Source: Glycine soja (taxonomy: Eukaryota > Streptophyta > Magnoliopsida > Fabales > Fabaceae). From it: DNA of 64,000 nucleotides. Under the pieces are notes generated by a model. The model had not been told where the DNA came from, made no database searches, and was given only the letters and a program-made list of their open reading frames with translations. Within the stretch, counting starts at the first letter, position 1. Each line of letters starts with the position of its first letter. The stretch spans positions 33,728,827 to 33,792,826 of the forward strand of contig NC_041019.1 of NCBI RefSeq assembly GCF_004193775.1, written 5' to 3'. A program made the position numbers and the translations under genes. Below, piece by piece: positions 10,355-23,363 of this stretch.

Positions 10355-11519
10355 TCAAGGGGAAATGGGCTTGTGCTTTCTCTACACTTGCCCAATGGTC
10401 TTTTGTATGAGGGGCATGTTGTTATGTAGTTTGAATATTGATATCTAACCATTCCAAAGCCTTTGCCCAATCAAAACCACCCATCCAACAATAGCTTGGA
10501 TACTGATGAGATTGTGAGGAGATTCATTAGACTGGAAACGTTATTGTTATGTAGTTTGGCACGTCCTCTGTTAGAGGGACCTAAATGAGATAGGTATCAA
10601 GAAGGACTCCTTGAACCTACTGGATTATCTTTTAACTAAAGCATATTTTGCATGATTGCATGCAATAATTTAGAAGTAAATACAAAAGCTTTTGATTTAA
10701 TTTTTAAAGCTATACAATTTTATTTGCTCCAGGATACTTGATGCAGAATGGGAGGCTAAGGATCTGTAACACATAAGAGGAGTAGGACAAGAGAAGAACC
10801 GTTAAAGACATTTAAAATTCTTCCAAAGAGGACTGTCTTCTGATCAACAATTAAGAAAAGACTGAGTGAATTCAGTTACTTATAGGATAGCAACCCTTAT
10901 TCTGGCCCTCAGACGAACTAATGCTAGCCATCTAAGGTTGGTTGAATAAAAAGGAAATTGATATACTAACAGGCCCTAAATTTGTAGTTACCTATTATTC
11001 AATTTGTCATTCTCTTCTTCGCTTAATTAGTAGGCTTTACTCATCTCTTTATGCTGATGGGCATGGGATACATTAGGTTTTACCTTAAGGATGATGTTGC
11101 TATCTGTAGGAATCTCCAAGATCCAGAAATTTAGTGGCACTTTTGATGATTATAATATACTTGCAATTTGTAGCCTATTTTCACATTAAAAAGAGATGGT
11201 AGGCAGGAAGTTCTCTAGTATTATTTCTGCTGGCATGCGCCTTTACTTGAGGTGGTAGATAACACTGCCAATAAGATAATTCTATCAGACTGCGAAGAAC
11301 AAGAGTACAAGTATACATGTAAAAATCTCTTCTTTTTTTTTTGGTGAAAATTTAATTTAGCCACAATATGATCCCTAGTGTGAGATTTGACTCATTTCAA
11401 TTATATGCAATAATTATATTCCTCATAACAAGCATAATTTTTTTATTCGTGCTTACCTCTTAGATGTTATTAGTCTCATAATTCATGTTCTAATAGCGAA
11501 TTGTTGTACTTTTAAACAG
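10355..11519 (+). other. Probable intron-rich gene remnant, no clear product
   Basis: Without the hAT insertion this stretch runs on from 9476. Two short segments look like exons: about 10734-10766 (acceptor TTTGCTCCAG, donor GTAACA) and about 11252-11316, which stays open for about 20 codons. Their phases do not join cleanly to each other or to the exon at 11520, so I do not combine them. Otherwise nothing is recognised. Confidence 0.25.
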
Positions 11520-11977
11520 TGTCTAAAGTATAAGACAGACCAAGCACAAGAGGCTAAGAAAATGGAGAAACTGAATAATATGTTCTTTGCTTTGATGGCT
11601 CGTGGTCCTGATGGTATATGTCTTTACCCTAAGCTGTTACTTAGTTGTGATGCTTTAGCTGAAAGTCTTGTCCTTAGCATTCATGCTAGCTAAATTGTCA
11701 AAGACACGTGTTCTTTTGGGAAATGTTTTTAAGGTTGTTATGCAATTTTGATAATTGTTGAAATCACGGGCAAGAATAAGATACCAGTTACCACACTATA
11801 ATATTGGTCTATGGTTTAATTGATTGTGTTTTTTTTTTTATTCTTTCCTTTTTGGTGCTGAGATTTCTTTTCACATTCTCCACTACTTGTAATTCTGCAG
11901 TTGATCTATCAGAAGTCACTGGAAAAGAGCAAATGGATGCTCAGCCAACCAAGAAAGGAAGAGGAAGGAAGCAATAA
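11520..11977 (+). CDS. Probable last two exons of an unrecognised plant gene
   Basis: Exon 11520-11613 follows a good acceptor (TTTAAACAG) and ends at a donor (GTATATG). Exon 11901-11977 follows AATTCTGCAG and ends with TAA. The reading phase is kept across the 287-bp intron. The joined tail is about 55 residues, first a Lys/Glu-rich helical stretch (QEAKKMEKLNNMFFALMARG), then a basic end (KKGRGRKQ) that could be a nuclear signal. I do not recognise the family. Good splice signals and phase support a real gene or a recent pseudogene. Upstream exons were not found with confidence. Confidence 0.5.
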
Positions 11978-14900
11978 CTTGGCCTTTTGCTAGACAAGAT
12001 GGTTTTATGAATCACAGGACCAACTAAGGTTGAGTAGTTACATTTTCCCGACCTAATGATTACTTCGTCAGATTCTTATGATGAGAGGTTTATATATTGA
12101 AGTTTTGAAGTCTCAATTTCTGATCTCTGGCAGTCTTGAGTATTACAAAATTTAGTTATATCTCTCCAGTTCATGTTCACCTTCTAATTTGTACGGCCGT
12201 TGCTTGAACTTACCAACTACATAAATTAGATTGGTGACCAAATTGTTGAAGGTACTACATGGAGTGAATATTGGATCCCATGCCGCAAGGATGCACATGA
12301 AATAATGTGTTTAATTACTGTGTGTTTTGTTTCATGTTAGACAATTAATTTTGAGTCCAAAATTGATTTTAGCTAATGAATTTTTAGATAAACTCAATAT
12401 AATAGGAAAAATTAGCTGTCAATTTTTGGACTTTTCTCCCATGCAAAATTTTTAGATATACAGTTTATTAACTTAGATATATTGAAGCCTGACTTTTGCT
12501 AAGTATACATAAATATTTATTCGTTTGAATGTTTAATATTTTTGTTAATATAAAATAAAAGCCATAATCATGCTAGTGTTTTCTAAATTGAAAAGAAACA
12601 TAGTGAATTATACCATCATGTTTCATTTTATGTTCAAAATTGCATTGCGAAATTATTAAAATTGATTTATGTGATATAATGTAATAATTAATGTTTGTTT
12701 ATCCGACACTTTATTAAAATATGTTCGTCAATTAAAGTATATCACTATATATGTTTTTATTTTATTTTATGTAGACAACTATAAATTGTATTTTAACTTA
12801 TTTAATTTATTTATTTTATCACTTTTTAGGTTCATGTATAAAATATGAAAGAAGTTAATTCAAATTATTTTAATTAACTTTATCCGAGATTTTGAATAAA
12901 AGTATGCTTAAAAATAGAGTACTGTTTGTTTTAATAAAAAATGGAAAGTGTAAATAAACATGTTAGAGTTTCAATAACCTCATCCCAAATTCTTAAATTG
13001 AGATTTATGCATTAGAGGTGTTGGAGTGAACGACGTGCCACAGTAAGGAGCTCAAAAATCAAATGCGGTCAAGCATTGGCATTGGCATTGGCTATAGTGC
13101 AATACTATAATAATTGTCAAGAAAAAAAAAAGGGTATGCAGCTGTTTCAAATGGGTGTGGACGAGCATATACACTGCCAGCACATTAGTGTGAAATACAG
13201 TAAATAGATCCAAACGTGTTAGTAATGTTATCTATATCTATGTTATGTATAAAGAAAATAGGAAGTTTTGATGTAAACATTTCTTACTCAATTTTATTCT
13301 TATAACTATCATTTCAAATGTTCTTTAATTCCTATAATTACTCTTCAATCAATTCACATTCTCATTTACATACAGAAAATTAAGGATGAGTTTATTTAAA
13401 CTTTAAAAACAATAATTTTAAAATAAGTATATAAAGGCTACCAATCCAAATATAACATACCAAAGCTAGTTACTAATGAATCCTTTGGCTCGGCTTAACA
13501 AATTTGTCTAAGTCATGCAATATATAGTAGTCCTTATTAAGAAACAGAAAACAATGAACTTTGATAATAGCAATGATCTTCACATATCATCATCATGTGA
13601 GTTACTTGTCAGATTCCAACTGTGTTGAAGATGGTTTAGATGCCTGCAAGAATATTAATAAATTTATAGATTCCTGTAACATAAATATGTCTAGATATAA
13701 AAATATAAAATCAGTGAAATATTATTAAACTATATACTGATCTGGGAGAATAAGTTTTCCTGCATTTCCTCTTAGACCTTCCTCATAGGACTGAAGCAAA
13801 ATACATAGGGACAAATAATTAAAGAAACATGTAATGAAAGTGTTAATGTTACTACAAAAGAGTGCACGAGAAAAGTTGGGAATGAAGTGTCAAAATTTTT
13901 TAACAATGAAATGGGAACCATTCTTCAAAACTTTCAGTCTGAAACTCAAAATATGTTCCCAACGGGGGCTTAAGATCTTTCTTTTCAAGCATTTTGAAGC
14001 AACATGTGCAATGAAAGTGAGCCAAAAGTTTACAACTACCAAACCAAAGTCAAAACAGAATCATTTGAAGATGATTGAATGAAAGTAGTAGTTGAACAAA
14101 GGCCATATTGATTTTTCCAAATGATCAAATCCAACAAATCCAGTAATTTTATTTGCACAAAATAATAACATAGCTCACACATAAAGCTAAAACATGGTTC
14201 CTTACCTGTCACTGGTGTGTTTTAAAAACTGAGGAACATAGAACTGCAAATAACTACATGAGTTTCATTCCATCTATTAATAACTGAAAGAAAAGGAGGG
14301 TTTGTGTGTGAGTATATATATATATATAACATTAATTTATACGTAGTTAAAATGGATCACTTCAAAGGTACCTGGACCAAAAAAGTATATTCAAGTAAAA
14401 AAAAAATCTAACAATGTCAACCATACCATTTTAATAATATTTGAAAAATATGAGAAAATAGAGAAAAATGTATTACAGTTTGGGAGAAGCAAAATATGTT
14501 AGTCTGATATAAGCCAAGAGAATCGAACAACCAAGGTTAATGGTGGCAGAAGTAGGGTGAGGAAAAGCCTGACATTTTGAAAATTATCAGCAATATTATT
14601 ATTATGAACACTTTTTTCAAGTAAATTTAATAAATTCAAATTTTGTATATACCAGTTCGGTAAAAAAAAACGCTAAAATATTCTTATAAAAGTTAGAATC
14701 ACCGGAAAAAATTGTGTCAAAAATTCATGCCAATCCATAATTTCTTTTGAAGTTTTATGTAGAGACTTGGTCACATAATGGATCTTAAAGTACTATTTTC
14801 GCATTTCCCGGTCAAATTCACCCACATTTAGATTACTTGTTAATGGCTGATCAAGTTTGATACATTCATTTTCTGAAACAAGAAGTTTTCGGTTTTTAAG

Positions 14901-15540
14901 ATATAATATCAATCACTTCACACCCCTTCAATGTATCTTATTTTTATCACAAATTATTTTCCTTCGTTAACAACAGTTATAATTTTTCTTAATTGTAGGG
15001 GTTCCTTAATTTTCTTATTTCCCCGTAAAAGGAAATAAGAGCCAAAAAGCCATATTTAAGCGTTCAAAGCCTGAAACAAACTCGGAATGAGGAATCTGCA
15101 TATGCAAAATTATGCAACGTGCAAAACTTCTTGGCTAAGAGATGAAACAAAATCCTAAAATCAAAAATCCACAAAAGCAAATCAATCAATTATCAAGCAA
15201 AGATGTAGAAACCTTAATTGTTAAAAAGAGAAAGGGACCAAAATCTGATAGTGCATGAACAAAAGCGAAAAGAGGAAAACACAATTCAAAGCAGCAAGTG
15301 TGAGGGAAATATGGTCAATGAAGCAGTAGTCTAAAAGTCAATTGGTGTTTTTCATGGAAACCAATGTTCAATTTGGTTGTATCGAACTGTCGATTTGCAG
15401 GCCAGGAGAAAATGTGAAAGAGCACGTCAAGAATCTACAGTTACATTGAGAAAGAAGATAAGCGAGAAGGGTTAATCAGAGAATGGGAATCATCATGTTG
15501 AATTGCAGTTACATTTATGAGTTGTTGTGTAGTGTTTTTT
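11978..15540. other. AT-rich intergenic DNA; weak minus-strand exon signals
   Basis: After the presumed 3' UTR of the gene ending at 11977 I see no gene with confidence. Three minus-strand segments have splice-like edges (14206-14243, about 13742-13790, about 13592-13644), but the phases between the first two give a stop. They may be an old pseudogene end converging on the plus-strand gene. A short TA repeat lies near 14316-14328. Confidence 0.3.
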
Positions 15541-15544
15541 TTTT

Positions 15545-16895
15545 TGATAAATACATCTTCTCTTTTATATTTTTTCTCAATCTACGTTACCATTTAATTT
15601 TCAATATACACTACTTCAAACTTTTTTTCTTTTTTTTTTTTATTTTTTAATTTAAAATATTATAAAATATAAATGTTATATTATATAATTTTTCAATTGA
15701 TTTTAAAATTACCTATTTATTAAATTAAATTTTATAATTTTTTTTAAATTTTTTTAAAGAAAATGATATTATTAAATATAGTTGTTTTTGTTTTATTATT
15801 TAATTTACTTAACATATTTTTTTGGTGAATATTTTTATTTAAAATCTGAATTTTCTAATATAATTATTTTAAGACAATTATATTACTAAATATAATTAGT
15901 TTGTTTATGTCATTAGATTTAATTAAAGATGAGAAGACTTTTTGTTTAACAACTTATTTATAGAAGAACATTATATTACATTATCAATAAAATACTTAAA
16001 CAATTACAATTGACTAAGGAAAAATCTAAGATGGAGATATGTTAGGACAATTGTTTCTATTATCACTATGTTGTCGACAAATTTCACATTTTCTTCTACT
16101 TTCCCGTTCATTTTCTTCTTAATCCATCTCGGTAGGAATGCGAGTTGAAACGAGGCGGCCCTTTGTCGTCCTCATTCTCCTTGGATCAGGACCCCACTAA
16201 TCTCATTCATTGCTAATTAAATATTTTTAAAGATATTTTCAATATATTTTTATTATAAAAAAAACTCATATTTAGTCGTTATCAGTATCTTTTAGATATT
16301 TTAATCTTTTCTTTTCATATCTACACGCCATAAATAATAAAAATATCAATTCTTATCACTTAAGCCAAAAATAACTGCTAAATAAATATTTTAAAAGATA
16401 TTTTCAATATATTTTTATTTAAAGATATTTTCAATATAGCAGTTACTTTGAAATTTTATGTCTACTGTATAAGATAGATGTATCAATTATTTTTTTTCCG
16501 TGTTTTTTAGTTTATTTTAATACTAGTAGCTGATTTTCTTATTTTTTTAATTAACGAACATAACAAAAAAATATCAACAGCACATAAATTTAACTACAAA
16601 AGTACATATAAAGTAACTAAAAAATTGTACTATAATTTTATCCAATTTTTTTATTTTTCTTTATCTGTATATTTTTTCTTTAAAAAAATAAAAAACAAAA
16701 TTATAAAATTTAATTTAATAAATAAGTAATTTTAAAACCAATTAAAAAAATTATATAATATAATATTTGTATTTTATAATATTTTAAATTAAAAAAAAAC
16801 AAAAGGAGAAAGTCCCAAGTAATGTATATTAAGAATTAAATTGCAAAGTAGTATAGATTGGAAAAAGTAGGAGAGAGAAGGTGTATTTACAGAAG
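15545..16895. mobile_element. AT-rich element with about 220-bp terminal inverted repeats
   Basis: The sequence at about 15545-15765 recurs as its reverse complement at about 16675-16895. Both arms include TAAATACA(C/T)CTTCTC at the outer edge and the run TTATTAAATTAAATTTTATAA further in. The interior (about 900 bp) has no coding frame, but holds a near-duplicate of about 30 bp (16230-16255 and 16400-16440). Long inverted ends without a gene fit a non-autonomous MULE or a large MITE. I could not fix a TSD because both edges lie in T/A runs. Confidence 0.65.
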
Positions 16896-16922
16896 AAAAA
16901 AAACCTTGTGTCGTGTTGCGGT

Positions 16923-18999
16923 TGTCGCAACCTATCCTTCGGCGGGAGGGCGACGTAGGGCTCACAGGTGCGTCTTTCAAGGGAGGAAGGCGCGCGGAGT
17001 CGGGAAGGTATTAGCACCCCACGAACTTTAAGTGTGAAAGGTTCCAAAGTTGTTTTTACGCACAGGGAATGGAATGTATTAGCACCCCACGCATCCGTCA
17101 CAAGGGACGACAACCTTTAATCGATTGTGCAAGACATGACTTCAAAATTATGTATTTCCCCTTTTTTATGTTTTTTAGCTTTTTATGGGTCTTTTTGTAT
17201 TTTTTATCTTTTTGTGGTCGACAAGCGTGTTTCCTTCGCTCCTACATATTCCTCAATTGCGATGAGGAAATCAGACTTATGTAGTTCTTTCAGAACTAAA
17301 CATTAGTTAAGTTGTTTTTATCTTTTTTCGCAAGATTGATTTTAACTGAACAAAAGTCGTTTAAGGCGTTGGACCGTTAAACGATCTTTTGATTCTTTTG
17401 AAAGGAGAGAAACGTTAAGACATTTGACCATTAACGATCTCTTGTTTTTTTGAAAAGGGATGGTCGACAAAAGCGGGGTTTTTGCTCCTACGTATCCTCG
17501 ATTTGCGATGAGAAACTCAGACATACGTAGTTCTTGCGAAAGCAGTAAAGTTATGTGTTGATTTTATTCTCTTGAACAGTCCATGTTAATCGATAAAAGC
17601 AAAGAGGACCGTTTTAAGGCGTTGGAACTTAAAACGGTTTTAAGTGACTTTTGCGAACAAAGCTTGGTTTGTGAGTTAATTTTAGCCTTAGTTTCACTTT
17701 GGTTATTAGTCAATTCATTCAAGGAAACTATCAAAGAAAAACGTCCGATTGATTTTTTTTTATTATTTTTTTATTTTTTTAAGATATTTTGATTATTTTA
17801 TTATTATTTTACCTTTTTTTTATTTAACTAAGGTTACAGTGTGAATAATCGGTTAAATTTTGCTTTAACAGTGATTAAAAGACATTACAACACAAATGAT
17901 CAGTTGAAATTCATTTTATCATTTATTAGGTGAGATAATAGCTTAAACGATCGGTTAAAGCTTGTTAAAAATGGAAAAAGGGGGTACGAAAAGTAAGCGA
18001 CATGAAAATGAAAGCATACAAAACAAGAATGGATCACTGAGGGTGCATAGAATGAATTAAAAGATTCGATTTTGAGAACTTACCAGTTGAAGACCGAAGA
18101 ACGACAAAGAACAAACGAAGAACGAATGAAGAACGACAAAGAACTTCCACAGAATCGCTCACGGAAACGTCTCAGAAGTGTTACGGAAGCACCTCGGCTT
18201 GGATTTTTCTCATTTTTCTTCTTCTCCTCACTAATTTTAAGTGATTCCTGAGTTTCTAGGGTGCTAGGCCTTTCCCTTAGCCTCCAATGCCCTTTAAATA
18301 GAAAAAAATGGGGAGGAGGTTGCCGCCCAGCTTGCCCAGGCTTCCTCAGAAAGTTTCCTGATGCACCCCCCAAATTGCTAAGTTCACCCCTATTTTCATA
18401 TTTTACAGAAAAGTTACGGAAGTATTGCGGAAGCATATCATACTTGATTTTCTACTTTTTTTTCTCTCCCCTTTCACCAATCTTAAGTGAAATATGCTTA
18501 CTCAGGGTTTCAGAAATGTTACGGAAGCCCCGGATGCCATTTTTCAACAAAATGGGGGAGGTGGTTGCCGCCAAGCCCACCCAGGTGAGCTAGGTTGCTT
18601 CCACCTGAAGCAAGAAAAAGTCCAGAATCTTCTAGATAGGCCCAGATTTAAAAATTACTATTTACACCCCTAGTGTTATAAGTTCACCCCCCATTTTTGT
18701 GTTTTTTGACTGTTTTCTTTCCGAAACCTCACAAAACTTTATGGATTCTACGACGATGGGTGTTAAGCCTTCTGAAGCGATCAACAATGGTCCCAAAATG
18801 AAATTAGGGTGTAACAGTCTATTTACACACCCCACTTTGCTAAATACACTCCCATTTTCGTGTTTTTCAACCGATTTCTTTTCGAAACGTCACAGAACCT
18901 TACGGATTCCACGACGATGGGTGTTAAACATCCTGAAGTGATCAATTAAGGTCCGGATGCTGACAAACAAATATCCTCGGATGAAATTAGGGTATGACA
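16923..18999 (-). repeat. 3' LTR of element A
   Basis: 2077-bp LTR, partner of 39939-42034 and related to the LTRs of B. It carries many TTACGGAA-type motifs and two copies of a module of about 80 bp (17215-17293 and 17461-17541). Near 17002-17022 about 55 bp normally present is replaced by an extra copy of GGTATTAGCACCCCAC, a local rearrangement private to this copy. Confidence 0.92.
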
Positions 19000-19014
19000 G
19001 TTGTCCTTCTTTAC
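19000..19014 (-). other. Polypurine tract of element A
   Basis: The minus strand reads GTAAAGAAGGACAAC directly before the 3' LTR start TGTCATACC. The corresponding tract in B is purer (GTAAAGAGGGGCAAC). Confidence 0.75.
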
Positions 19015-19511
19015 TTATCTTTTATCGAAGATAAAAGGGAAGTAAAGATAAGACACTAATTTCGTTCGAGTTGAATCTTTACTTGACCGGCCACTAGCAG
19101 AAATCCAAGCAGTAAAACTTGTGAAGGCATGAAGACATTGAAATTCCTCCTTTTCTCGTTTAATTCTTTTGCATTTTCATTTTTTTAACTGATGGGGAAG
19201 TAGGAATAGTGTCCGTAAGGACATATGTTAATTGATTTCATGGATCTGAACCTGTGTACAATAATTTGGGATTTAAACAGTATATGTTTGAACAATATTT
19301 TCTAGAAGCACAGCAATCGAATATTTTAGTTGAATAATACTGTAGCAGTAAGACACGTAGATGATGAAGGACAGTAAGGCTAAGGTGTATTGTTCAAATA
19401 AAATGTTATGACATAATATACTGGTGGCTATGGAAGTATCGTTCAAACTATATTGCATAAAAAAAGAGTTTTTTCTTACATTTTTCAAATCCAGGAAATT
19501 TAGTTACATAT

Positions 19512-20411
19512 ATGCTTACGGAAATATTTCTATGGAACCATATGACGACAATGATATTGGAGGATGAATTTAACATGTCTCGCCTTTTATGCTCCTTTTC
19601 TCGCAATTCATTTAGATCTAACTCGTCTTCATCCTCTTCTTCAATGATGTCACCCAAAAACAACAATTTGCTCAATGAGCATGAAAACCAGATCCATGAG
19701 GTCGCCCCAAAACACAATCTCTTTGATGAGGAAGTTCGATTCGAAGATATAAATCAAAACATGGATGACTGGAACATTCTAGAAATCCCTCAGGATACAT
19801 TGTATGTTCCTGAGACAATTAAAGACAAACATAACTTTGATTACATAATCAAAACTGTAGAAAATAATATTCCTCTAGGACTAGATATAGGGGAAGAATT
19901 CCATTTACTTTCAAAAAATTCAATATATGAACATAGCCATAAGTATAAATATCTACACATCGGTTGTGTACAAGTAGCCATCAAGCCCTTAATTGATATG
20001 GGCATAGATGCAACAGTTTTAATGTGCCTAAGAGATATTAGGCATAACAAATTTGAAGATTCCTTAATTGGAATGGTAGAAACGAGCTTAGGACAAGGTC
20101 CAATATATTTCAACTATTATCCAAACAAAACGGTGAGTCTGATGGACAGAAACATTCTTGACTCTTTGTTTTTAAACATCCACTTTCATGGCCTTGACAT
20201 GAAAGAAGGATCAATTCCAGCAGCTTTAATTTATAGGATCCAGTACAAGGTCATGAATACTTGTGCGTCTAGAGTCCTTTTGAAGCCTCAAAGAGGAGAA
20301 ACAAATTTGTTTATCACTAATATGACAAAGGCTAATGTTTCTCTCCCAATAACAATAAAATGGTTATGGATAAGGCCACACCGTCTGTCCCCCGACCTGC
20401 TCCAACAATAG
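19512..20411 (+). pseudogene. Caulimovirid movement-protein domain, truncated by frameshift
   Basis: An open frame of 299 codons carries the 30K-type movement protein domain of caulimovirids over about residues 75-290. Recognisable features are the LPLGLDIGEE-like approach to the core and the (H/N)xGCVQVAIKPL segment with a following conserved Asp. Such proteins enlarge plasmodesmata for cell-to-cell movement. The first 60 residues are a low-complexity, Ser-rich leader and may not be viral. The frame ends where a different frame takes over (20360), so what in related viruses is one polyprotein is broken here. The start codon is not certain. Confidence 0.8.
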
Positions 20412-22560
20412 AACAAATCAAACAAGATAACTCCGATAAGGTAGAAATAACCTTCAATAGGAGAAATTCTTTTTCATCAAGGATAGAAGCCTCTAGGTCT
20501 GAATATGAGTCAACCAGAAGGTCTTTTTCAGTTAGAACCCTTTCAATTCCAGTAGGATTAACTAGATCTGAGTCACGCAACCAGTTCCCTACTGTAAACC
20601 TCCAAGGATTATATACCACTTCTAGTATACCTAGAACAACTTACAACCAAGAACAGGAGGACGACCAAAAGTCGATCCAATCCCAACTTATTCTTCTATG
20701 GAACCTTATGATGTTATCTGACAACTTTAGCATTGATAAGGAAACCCTTAGGAAAGACTTTTACTCTCCAGAAAATGAACCTCAACGGAGATGGTTTTTC
20801 CAACAATATAAGAGTACAAATAGAAAACATATCCAAGACAAGTTCTATGAATTTGTCGAGAGAGTCAAAATTAATGTCCTTTTCTTTGATTGGTTTCTTA
20901 CTTATACCATCAGAAAGGATATAGATTACCCATGGAAACAAGACATCATAGGTGATCCAACAACAAATGTCATAACAAACTGGCAAATGAAGGACGGTGA
21001 GTTAATCCAATCAGAATTACCTCCTGTAACACAATATCAACTACCAAATGTCAAAGACAGTAACAATAAACCTGTCATGGCAGTTCCATTCAAAACAAAA
21101 GATGTCAACGAGGAAGTAACCTCCAAAGGCATTAAGAGCCTTATGGAACAGGCAAATTATAGCAACAAATATTTACAAGTTTTAGGAGAAACCATTAAAT
21201 CTAAGGTAGTTCCTAAACAAAAATCAGTTGAAGAAGCTTCACCAAGCATTCCCATTGAAAAACCATTGTTCAAACCTTTCAAAATTAGCGGTCAGAAAAA
21301 ACAAGTCCTTAATTGAAGGGGTAGGAGACAATAATAGTGAATTACTAAATAAACTTGGTAGTTTGCTTAAGGTCATTCCAGAAACTCCCTAAACCTTAGA
21401 AAATACATAAAAAATGGTAACAAGAAGTACCTCCAAATTAGTTAATGTCATTAATGAAGATAGTGACCAAAATTCTGAAGATACAACTGAGACAGGCTCA
21501 ATATTAGAAAAGAAAATATAAACCCAATTATTTCCAAACACTGGAAAACACTCTCTAAACTATATTATCAATGTCCAATTGCCCCTGACCTTCTACTAGA
21601 AGAGAGAGGTGAAAACAATTTTAAGAGTTTTAGTGCAAATAACATCTATGAATGGAACATAGATGCACAAACGGAGTATAACATCATGAACACACTCCAA
21701 CATTTGACCATGGTAGCCACAACCTACCAAACCTCCCATGAATGTTCGGAAGAAACCATTATAGATATCTTAGTGGCAAGATTTTCTGAACAATTGAAAG
21801 GATGGTGGGATAATTATCTCACTAACGAAGAGAAATAAAAAATTTACAGCGTAGTTAAGACTGATTTCAATGGAAAAGTCATTACTAATGACGACGATAA
21901 GGAGATTCCTGACGCTGTTAATACATTAATTTTTACAATAGCTCAACATTTCATTGGAGACCCATCTCTGTGGAAAGACAGGTCTGCAGAATTGTTATCA
22001 AACCTTAAGTGTAGAACCTTAGCAGATTTTAGGTGGTACAGAGATACCTTCTTAACTAGGGTTTACACTAGATAAGACAGTCAACAACCTTTTTGGAAAG
22101 AGAAATTTCTAGCCGGTCTTCCAAGATCATTAGGAGATAAGGTTAGAGATAAAATCCGTAGTCAATATGCTAATGGAGACATTCCATATGAAAGCTTAAA
22201 TTACGGTCAATTAATTTCTTATGTCCAAAGGTAGCCTTAAAAATTTGTCAAGATGACAAAATGCAGAGACAATTAGCCAAAGAAAAGGCTCAAACAAAGA
22301 AAGACTTAGGTTCTTTCTGCGAACAATTTGGTCTCCCAGCCTGTCCAAAACAAAATAAAAAACAAACCTCTAGGAAAGAAACCCATAAGAGTAAACCAGT
22401 CAATAAAAAGCGATTTCCAAGAAGGAGATACTCGCACAAACCTTCAACCAGTAAAGAGATGGAAAATCTCAGACAAAAATTAAAGTAAAAAAATAAGATG
22501 TTATAATTGTGGAAAACAAGGCCACATTAGTAAATATTGTAGGTTAAAGAAAAAAATTAA
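20360..22560 (+). pseudogene. Caulimovirid coat-protein region with zinc knuckle, broken by several stops
   Basis: The 318-codon frame 20360-21316 continues the polyprotein after the movement domain. It is a linker rich in Ser, Arg and Asn followed by a helical segment (DFYSPENEPQRRWFFQQY and neighbours). Further coat-protein sequence continues in other frames to about 22240, including a conserved FxEQLKGWWDNYL-like patch near 21790. A CX2CX4HX4C knuckle lies at about 22497-22542, preceded by a Lys/Arg-rich stretch (22330-22440). Stops occur at about 21315, 21390, 21836, 22073, 22233 and later. This is the capsid and RNA-binding part of the polyprotein and is non-functional here. Confidence 0.8.
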
Positions 22561-23240
22561 GAAATCTTAACCTAGAACCAGCCATTGAGGAGAAGATTAA
22601 TAATTTGTTCATAGAAACTTCGGAGGAAGAAACAAAAACTTCATCCTCCATGCTTTCCGATGAAGACCTCAACATGATCTAACAAGATGAACAACCATCG
22701 TCCACGGATGATGATGAAAGACAAATCAATACTCTAACAAGAGAACAAGATCTCTTGTTTGAGGTGATCAATTCCATACATGATCCCCAGGAAAAGAAGG
22801 TTTTCCTGGAAAAACTAAAGAAAACATTAGAGGTAAAACCTAGACAAAAAGATTTTATTACAAACAATAAGTTTGATGTTAGTAACATATTCAAAAGGTT
22901 AGAAAATACTTCAGCCAAACCAACAACAATCTAGGATCTCCAAATAGAAATTAACAACCTCAAAAGAGAAATAAAAGAACTTCATCAACAACAAGAAATT
23001 CATCAAATCATCCTTTCTCAACTTGAGGAAGAAAGTGATTCTGAAAGTATCAAAGCTAGTGAGGAAAACCAAGCTGAAAACTTGGAAGATGACATATTTA
23101 TGGGATTAATCAACAAGATTAAAATCCAAAAATTTTACATAAACATTAAAATTATTATTAATGATTTTGTGCTAGATACAATGGCCTTATTTGTGCTAGA
23201 TACAATGTTTATGGGATTAATCAGCAAGATTAAAATCCAC
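22561..23240 (+). pseudogene. Caulimovirid linker and truncated protease start
   Basis: After the knuckle comes an acidic, coiled-coil-like linker (Glu/Gln/Lys-rich, about 22600-23100), as in caulimovirid polyproteins before the protease. A short hydrophobic lead-in to the protease (ending near VLDT) begins near 23125, but the active-site context is lost. The sequence then repeats: 23100-23130 recurs with changes at 23209-23236, and a 20-bp stretch (TTGTGCTAGATACAATG) occurs at 23166 and 23189. The rest of protease and most of RT are absent. Confidence 0.65.
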
Positions 23241-23244
23241 TTTC

Positions 23245-23363
23245 TTTGATGTGTATGCAATGACATGTTCCTGGGTATGGACTCTTTGTTTGAGGATACC
23301 ACCATAATCTATGTCTGATGCATCTGTTTTGACAATTTTGAATGCCTGTGGAATGGGAAGATA
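23245..23363 (-). pseudogene. Inverted second copy of the caulimovirid RNase H segment
   Basis: About 118 bp here are the reverse complement of 23756-23876, the RNase H region just downstream, with only a handful of differences. The copy covers the segment with the first catalytic Asp. It sits head-to-head with the RT/RNase H fragment that follows. It reflects rearrangement during or after integration and is not a gene. Confidence 0.85.

Noticed and set aside
13592..14243. Three minus-strand exon-like segments
   Set aside because: The edges look like splice sites, but joining the first two shifts into a stop codon; kept only as a weak note.
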